Below, piece by piece: positions 57,849 through 64,000 of a stretch of DNA of 64,000 nucleotides (positions are counted from its first letter, which is position 1; the number at the start of each line of letters is the position of its first letter). The position numbers and the translations under genes were made by a program. The stretch comes from Cliona cf. orientalis (lineage: Eukaryota; Porifera; Demospongiae; Clionaida; Clionaidae): positions 3,892,135-3,956,134 of the forward strand of contig OZ005692.1 in assembly GCA_963930775.1 (NCBI GenBank), written 5' to 3'. The notes beneath the pieces are model-generated. The model was not told where the DNA came from. It searched no databases and saw only the letters and a list, made by a program, of their open reading frames with translations.

Positions 57849-58254
57849 CTTTGGTATGCAGTATAAATAACCATGGCAGCCCAGCTGTTGTTATTTGAGT
57901 TTTGTACAATGCCTTTGTATGCATAGCTACATGGGATTACTTAACATGTTCAAATAGGTGGCGGGCAGAAGTTCTATTTGGAGGGGGGGGGAAGTATTAA
58001 TATTTGCGTGCAAAGCATATGCAAATTTTTTAACCACACCCACTTAATTTAAGTCCAAATATCAATTGTGGCTCTTGGAGCTGCTACTGCTACCTGGTGC
58101 AAAGATACAGTGGGAAATGATTTTGATTATATTTTGGTGTATTTACAGAATAGAGGTGAATCTTCGATTTATGAAGTCATGGACTAGGCCTAGATTTTGA
58201 GGGGTATTATCCCTTCTCTACATATCAAACCTTGCCTATGACTGTTGTTAGATG
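57849..58254. other. downstream flank of the aminopeptidase
   Basis: Should contain the 3' UTR and polyadenylation signal. No AATAAA is obvious immediately downstream; AATAAC occurs near 57866. No gene seen. Confidence 0.35.
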
Positions 58255-58640
58255 TTACTTGAGGCTGACCTAACAACAGCCTCCTTACAGCCTGATACAG
58301 TATGATTCCAACAAATACCATGAAATCTGTTCACAGTAGGTGAACTGCTACCATCAAAGAGATCAAAGAGAGTAGCTATTGAGGTGAGACTGAGGTTAAA
58401 AAGAAAAACAATAATTCAAGCCACTTGTTGAGAAAGCTTCGTAGCTATACCCATCCAGTACAGTGCAGACATATTAGCTGAGTAGATATGACCATTATAA
58501 TGATAAAAAGATCTATGGTAGGCTTGTTGCCTTGATTCAGAGAGAAACATGTTAAACTGAGAATGATTCGACCAATAAGTAGCAGTCCAGTCCAGTAGTG
58601 ATGTTTATCATTGTATGGTCCAGTGTGTGTGTGTCTGAAT
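58255..58640 (-). pseudogene. decayed fragment of the multi-pass membrane protein family
   Basis: Aligns with 62880-63250 of the membrane-protein gene in the same orientation. Shared blocks include GATACAGTATGATTCCAACA, GAGTAGCTATTGAGGTGAGA, TATGGTAGGCTTGTTGC and TAGCAGTCCAGTCCAGTAGTG. Several small deletions break the frame. It corresponds to a middle piece of the membrane domain only. Confidence 0.75.
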
Positions 58641-59055
58641 GGGGCAACTAAAAGGGCAGTCTAGGTTGATGTATAGGAGGATTCCAAAATGATATATGAA
58701 GGAACAGACAGAACAGTCATGTGATTATCTCATGTACGCATGTGTGGGACTCAGCAAAGTCACTAGGCTTCTTTTGAAGGGAACGGAACCCTTTAAATGA
58801 GACAGAGAACCCTTTGCAAAGACCTTAAATTAGCTTTCATCCCTTCAAAAACTATCAAGCATCCCACAATAATAATTACATTTTGATGACAATATTATTA
58901 TGTCATGCTAATTGTTAGTTAAGTAGGTGTGGCTTTCGTTTTGGGCCATATTATGCATCCCTTTCATTGCTCAATTTCTGGGGACCACACTGGTGAGGGT
59001 AAGCTGCCAGTGTTGCACAGAGTGACGCAAAACTTGGGAGGTTAGCGTTGAAAAT

Positions 59056-59275
59056 AGCACTGACAAGCCTAGTATAGAGAAGGGCTGACATAGTAGTAGC
59101 TATCAAGATGTCTCATCTTTAGGTAGTATTCTGCCAAGTTGTCCCATCTTTTGGTAGGTGGTCAACATTGGCCGAGTATAGACTCAGTTCATACTTCAGA
59201 TATTGTACTACCAAGATGTATCATCTTTAGGTAGCTAGTACTCTACCGAGATGCCAATAATCCATCTTTTGGCAG
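59056..59275. repeat. imperfect tandem duplication
   Basis: CAAGATGTCTCATCTTTAGG..CATCTTTTGGTAGGTGG and CAAGATGTATCATCTTTAGG..CATCTTTTGGCAGCTGG, two diverged units of roughly 60-70 bases about 110 bases apart. No coding function apparent. Confidence 0.5.
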
Positions 59276-59296
59276 CTGGTTTTAAGTCTAGAGGAT

Positions 59297-59730
59297 AATT
59301 ACCCCGCACGAATACGCAAGGGGTAAAGCAAATGGTATTTCTGTCTGTCTGTCTGTCTGTCATCTATCTGACATAGCCTCACAAAAATTGCCAGATCTCA
59401 CGATGTAGGCATCTGTTAGTGTGCTGTAAGCACAACAGATCGGTAGAAATTCGTGAAAAAACTGGTTTCTGTGCACTTCAGTTTGCTGAACATGGCTTAC
59501 AAGTGCTACTTTCCGTTCAGCATGCCTGTGGTTTACCGACTGCACCCACTCTGCTGGCATGTATATGTACTCATGCAACTGCACATGCTCGAGCTCAATG
59601 TAGGTAATGGTCGTCAAGGCATAAAGTGCATACAGTACGGCTACAGCTCTGAATGGAGCACTAACTAGCTCTACTACACTACAATTAATGGCTGCAGAAC
59701 GTGCGGGGTATGTGCTCTAGAGAGCTCTAG
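59297..59730. mobile_element. element ending GTGCGGGGTATGTGC, related to 32142-32509
   Basis: Inverted ends ACCCCGCACG and CGTGCGGGGT, with a TGTC microsatellite at 59340-59361 just inside. The interior open frames on both strands show no known family. Confidence 0.55.
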
Positions 59731-60006
59731 TTTTGTTAGCATTCAACCATCTTTGAAGTAGATAACTTAAGTTGCTGCTTTGTATTTGAAGTCGGGTACA
59801 GTCATGGTCTAAGATAAGAAATCAAACGAAATTATCATGGACTAGATCTATTCAGTTTGAACAGGAACCTGTTATACATCTAGCTGCCTACCATGCTTAA
59901 TCTAATACTATGTTTGCAAATTAAATAATTTCAACTCTGACCTTACATTAGATTGGTCTGATTAAAATTACAGGAAACGAATTTCTTACATTGAATTAGA
60001 TCATAG

Positions 60007-60127
60007 TTGACATTTCCAAGAAATGCACAACACAACCTCCTGGACTTGTCTGGTTGTAGTCAGCAGTGTAAAGATAGTAAAAAGAATGGCAATTCTGGCA
60101 CTTTTGTTGTGATAAGAACGCTTCCAG
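60007..60127 (+). other. possible orphan exon
   Basis: An open stretch of 40 codons (...NLLDLSGCSQQCKDSKKNG...) between an acceptor-like CATAG and a good donor CAG/GTAAGA. It reads as protein-like, but no neighbouring exon in matching phase was found and the family is unknown. A composite repeat interrupts the sequence about 60 bases downstream. Confidence 0.25.
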
Positions 60128-60189
60128 GTAAGACCACTAGCATACACCAGGACAAAAGTGCCTTAATGTGTACTAGCTACACTCTTATC

Positions 60190-61528
60190 ATAGAGTTGGT
60201 AGACTCTATAAGTAGGGATGGCCCGGACGCTCCATATACATAATACATTACAAATGCCCAAATATCTAAAAACAGGTAACTTTATGAAATTTCTAAGTGT
60301 CAAAATCAGAATCTCCAGCAAATTATCTATCTATTGAGACCAAGATCATTCATAAAAAAAATTGTACATGCCAGAACCAGACGTTCAAAAAATAGGCCAT
60401 TTGTCAATCTTTCTTCTTTCTTTCTTTTTCATTATCAGGGCTAACTCAATACTGCCTTGATCGCTCATCTTAGTTTGAGTATAAATGCACCCCATTTTCT
60501 AGCGCGCAGGTCCATGACACGCTAGTTTTGCGTTATCGCTACAGCTACGTAATGGTGGGTGTGTACGGCGCTTAACAAAAAGGGTGTGTCTGATATACGC
60601 CATTTTGTCACAATAATGCGCATGCTCATAATGTGTTGCCATGGTGAAGTCATGTGACTGTACACAGCGGCGCGCGCCACCGCCGCTAGCTAGCCAGCCA
60701 GCTCCAGCTATCGCAGGGCCGGGGGAGCCGCTCCGGCTGCTCAGGCCATGGCCTGAGCAATATTTGGTCTGATTTTCGTAGCTAGATCTATGTGCTAGTT
60801 GGGCGTTCCTGCAATGCTGAAACTATGAACCACGCCTACCGCATGTTCTGCGCAAGCGCTTAAGCGCACGCTCGAGCAACCACATGCACGTGCAACTACC
60901 ATTATAATAGCATCTGTAGTCCTGGTCTTAGAGATTTTAGCGATCAGGCATCATCCATGAACTGAGAGTTAATACAGCTGAAAGTGTCCATCTCAGAAAT
61001 ATAATTCTGGGGGAAGGAGATGCTAGGCCCCCCCCCCCCACTTCGTACCCCTTGCACATCAGTATGCTGCCACTTTAGCCTCACCATAATTTTCTACCTT
61101 CCCCCGGCCCTGTATCGCCGCGCCTCGATCAAAGCTAGCTTAGCCTGGCCATAGCTAAGCGCCAGGCTCTCCCACGCGAGCTAGGCCAGTGCGAGCGCGA
61201 GCGCGATAAAGTGAACCTAGCTAGCTAGAGGCTAGCGCGTGCAGCGCTAGTAGCTACTGCGCTAGGAGAGCCGGGCAGACTCGCGGCCTCAACGTACGGG
61301 CGCAGCACGGCCCTCGGCAGTCGGCATAACAGCCAGCTTAGTACTAGTGACAAAGATAGTCGATAATAGCTATACTATAACTAGTACTAGAGTCTCGTCG
61401 CTACTAGGCCGCCTGGAACAGCTTTATCGGCTAGGCGAGTTAACGAGAGGCGTGGCTACGCGAACTTCGGCACCTCCCATCTATGTATATGTATATAGTT
61501 GCACTCATGCAATAAAAAAGAACAGAAA
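60190..61528. repeat. composite repeat copy d, body (opposite orientation to copies a and c)
   Basis: Begins AGAGTTGGTAGACTCTATAA, then CAGAACCAGACGTTC and GCGCATGCTCATAATGTG, in the reverse order of copies a and c. It contains an insertion-like stretch with a C-run near 61030. The matching palindrome follows at 61529-61914. Confidence 0.65.
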
Positions 61529-61914
61529 CAAGTATAAAAAACAATTGAATAAAATTGATAGATGAAGTAGGGATGGCAGTGCCAAAAAATACACAAACAA
61601 GATATGTAGGGATAACGTATCACACCCACTATACATCCCTACGCTTGCTTTTCTCGATAATAATATCATACACTTCTGATTCAGTAAGGTATAATATATC
61701 ACTATCCATGGGTTACGGTATTGATTTTCCATTCCTGCACGTGCCCCATATATTATAATAATATTAGCTATGTGTGTGCACGGCTACTCAAAAAGCAAGC
61801 ATAGGGATGTATAGTGGGTGTGATACGTTATCCCTACATATCTTGTTTGTGTATTTTTTGGCACTGCCATCCCTACTTCATCTATCAATTTTATTCAATT
61901 GTTTTTTATACTTG
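61529..61914. repeat. long near-perfect palindrome, end of composite repeat copy d
   Basis: Arms of about 124 nt (61529-61652 and 61791-61914) with one mismatch seen by eye (CTACGCTTGC against CTATGCTTGC). Locus-specific bases (GATAGATGAAG, GATATGTAGGG) occur in both arms and not at the other two loci. Confidence 0.85.
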
Positions 61915-61920
61915 TGTTAG

Positions 61921-62026
61921 ATTGGAATCACAGGAAATTAACTCACTCAGCGACCTTACGGATAATTGGACTCATATAAAACTTCCAGGAATTGAGTTTC
62001 TTACCCTACATTGGGATCATATGTAG
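61921..62026 (+). other. possible terminal exon fragment
   Basis: After an acceptor-like GTTAG, an open frame reads LESQEINSLSDLTDNW..GIEFLTLHWDHM and stops. The sequence around 59950-60006 is a diverged copy of its 3' part (GGAATTGAGTTTCTTACCCT against GGAAACGAATTTCTTACATT). Family unknown; phase does not match the possible exon at 60007. Confidence 0.25.
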
Positions 62027-62723
62027 TAGTAGTACTAGGTAGTAGTAATATAAAATGTAATTTCAACATGCAGCAATTATTATTTTGGTCAGTATACACA
62101 AATTATGGGTGCAATATTACATGAGTGAAATCACTTTTGCTAGTCCACTGGTCTTGGCTGACTGAAAAGGGTGAAGCTTTTGAAGTGAACTTGCTTAACT
62201 CCTAGCCTTAGAGGTGATTTGCTAAAAGAGTGAATGACATTCTTCTCTGGAGTGAATTCACTCTTTTATTACTCCACTCCACTGGAAAGATCAGCTCATG
62301 GGGTGAAGTACACCCATTTTTGGAATAATATGATATCATCCCTTTAATTTTGCAGTGTGGGAATAGGTCTGGGGATGTGGCTAATCATTAATCTAAGATA
62401 CACGAATCAAAAATTATATGAATTTGAAAGTGGTGACTATTGTCAATAGTATGGGGAAACATGATACTTTTAAATGTGAGGTTAATGGGGATACCTCAAT
62501 AAAATTAATGCCACAAAACTGATAATTAAGGCTATTAAAATCTACAGAAATTCAAGCAAAATTAATCAAGTCACAACTACATGTATAGTTGTAGCTACAT
62601 GTATATACACTTAGCATAAACCTGCACTTTTAATAAGCTAACTACACACTCTATTTTTCTTGTTTATTTAACTTTATTCAAAATGATTCTCTAACCACCA
62701 TGCTGCCATCTGTTACATGTACC
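62027..62723. other. spacer downstream of the minus-strand membrane-protein gene
   Basis: AT-rich; would contain the 3' UTR of that gene. No gene or clean repeat seen. Confidence 0.4.
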
Positions 62724-64000
62724 TCATTCAGCAAGGACTGGGTCAGATTTAGCAGCTGTACAGCCCACCATTCCTGATGGCTCAACATTCAGATTAGGAC
62801 CATTCATATGTATGATAGGATCGTAATTGACTTTTCTCATTGTAAATGCAGCTTGAATGAATTTTGTCAGCTTTGCTCCCACTTGAAATAGCAACAGCCT
62901 CCGTACAGCATGATACAGTATGATTCCAACAAATACCACGAATGCTGTTCCAGTTGATATGTATATCACAGTAGGAGTACTGCTACCATCAGAAACATCA
63001 AACAGAGTAGCTATTGAAGTGAGACTTAGGTTGAAAAGAAAAAATAATTCGAGGAAATTGTTGAGAAGGCTTTTATATACCAATCCGGTAAATTGCAGCC
63101 ATATCAACAAAGTAGAGACAACCACTATGATGATAAAAAGATTTATGGTAGGCTTGTTGCTTTGATTCAGTGAGAAACTTGTTAAAAGAACAATTCTAAC
63201 AATGAGTAGTAGTCCAGTCCAGTAGCGATGGTTATCCCTGTATGGGCCAGTGTAGGCATCAAAGAAAGGTTTCAACCTTTGAACCCAAAACATTGCACGG
63301 TAGTGAGATATCTTGTAGAGAAACTGAATTGCAAGTAAAATCAGAGTGTAGGGTAGAGAGAGTAAGACAAAGAGAATAGTCACTAGAAAAAGAGGAACAT
63401 GTTTTCCTTGGAGATAGTCAACATTACCATCAACAAGCCACACTATTTTCTTGTAGCCGTCTGGGTATGTGATTGTTGTGAACGAAAAGACCACAATTAT
63501 GAGTGAAATTAATTTGGCATATGTGATCAGGAACAGTGTAGCTAACACCTGAACAGTATTCTTTCCTATAAGCCTTGACACTCGTGTGGAATAGTGACTG
63601 GACACTATCAGTACAGCTGCTATTAGCCAGATGTAGAGTGGAAAGAGAAACTGGAGCCACGTGATAGTGTAGTCATCTAAGCGGTCGTAGAGACAGATCT
63701 CAATCCCTTGGTCCAAATTCAACCAGGCAATGAATTTTCTTGGGAATGAGTTCGGAAATTCCAACATAAAAAATGTTGCATGTTGAGCTTGAATGATGTT
63801 TGCATAAAAAATGAGTCCATTGATTGTTCCAATAGAAACTGTCAAATCAAGTAGCATAAAAAGAATGACCAACAGTAGACCAGACAGTAGCCAGCCGAGG
63901 ATGATCACAAACAACTTGAAATTTGTGAAACATACCTTACAGTTTGAAGATCCTAAAACTCTACTGAACTTTGTTCCACAACCACCACAGAGAATACCAG
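62724..64000 (-). CDS. multi-pass membrane protein with Cys-rich juxtamembrane segment, C-terminal part
   Basis: The frame is open from the window edge to a stop at 62724, more than 420 residues, and continues past the edge. It opens with a Cys-rich piece (GILCGGCGTKFSR..SSNCKVC) typical of an extracellular stalk. A membrane domain of roughly eight to nine hydrophobic segments follows. Between them are conserved-looking stretches TINGLIFYANIIQAQHATFF, IAWLNLDQGIEICLYD, LDDYTITWLQFLFPLYIWL, GNVDYLQGKHVPLFLV and FDAYTGPYRDNHRYWTGLLL. I recognise this as an uncharacterised family expanded in sponges and cnidarians, often joined to long extracellular repeat regions. A GTATGT at about 63936-63931 could be a donor, but reading through keeps the frame. 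The C-tail is short and cytosolic. Function unknown. Confidence 0.8.
   Translation of the reverse strand, partial: GILCGGCGTKFSRVLGSSNCKVCFTNFKLFVIILGWLLSGLLLVILFMLLDLTVSIGTINGLIFYANIIQAQHATFFMLEFPNSFPRKFIAWLNLDQGIEICLYDRLDDYTITWLQFLFPLYIWLIAAVLIVSSHYSTRVSRLIGKNTVQVLATLFLITYAKLISLIIVVFSFTTITYPDGYKKIVWLVDGNVDYLQGKHVPLFLVTILFVLLSLPYTLILLAIQFLYKISHYRAMFWVQRLKPFFDAYTGPYRDNHRYWTGLLLIVRIVLLTSFSLNQSNKPTINLFIIIVVVSTLLIWLQFTGLVYKSLLNNFLELFFLFNLSLTSIATLFDVSDGSSTPTVIYISTGTAFVVFVGIILYHAVRRLLLFQVGAKLTKFIQAAFTMRKVNYDPIIHMNGPNLNVEPSGMVGCTAAKSDPVLAE

Noticed and set aside
63914-63937. intron of about 21 bases between the Cys-rich stalk and the membrane domain
   Set aside because: Too short for a spliceosomal intron, and the frame reads through without a stop.

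Overview
The window looks like nuclear DNA of an early-branching animal, most likely a sponge (Porifera). It is AT-rich, its genes are split into many small exons by short GT-AG introns, and it is packed with small inverted-repeat transposons. It also ends in a multi-pass membrane protein with a Cys-rich stalk of a type I know mainly from sponges and cnidarians. The taxon is an inference from gene content and style.

Layout. (1) 1-4103, minus: 5' part of a large P-loop GTPase gene (GTPase A), running off the left edge. (2) 4.1-7.9 kb: a transposon-filled former promoter region, then remnants of a second, divergently transcribed GTPase. (3) 8.3-19.9 kb, minus: a complete 14-exon TRP-type cation channel, 746 residues by my splice model. 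(4) 20-29 kb: no gene found; a cluster of related composite repeats, some with near-perfect long palindromes. (5) 29.2-31.4 kb, minus: a broken copy of the first exon of GTPase A. (6) 31.6-40.8 kb, plus: a complete 18-exon GTPase (GTPase B), 932 residues. (7) 41-48.6 kb: transposons, several nested, one carrying a Ty3/gypsy fragment. (8) 48.6-57.8 kb, plus: a complete 19-exon puromycin-sensitive-type M1 aminopeptidase, 860 residues, with RAMEN in place of GAMEN. (9) 58-62.7 kb: a decayed fragment of the membrane-protein family, repeats and two doubtful exons. (10) 62.7-64 kb, minus: the C-terminal part of that membrane protein, continuing past the right edge.

How it fits together. Blocks 1-2 and 5-6 are two copies of one ancestral head-to-head GTPase locus. 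In the left copy the minus-strand gene is intact and the plus-strand gene is dead. In the right copy the plus-strand gene is intact and the minus-strand gene is dead. Because the two copies align, several transposon insertions can be dated as later than the duplication. One of them sits directly against the GTPase A start codon. Exon models were built by reading splice sites and codon phase by eye; in each complete gene all phases close and the final frame ends at a stop. No CRISPR array, rRNA or complete canonical tRNA was seen.
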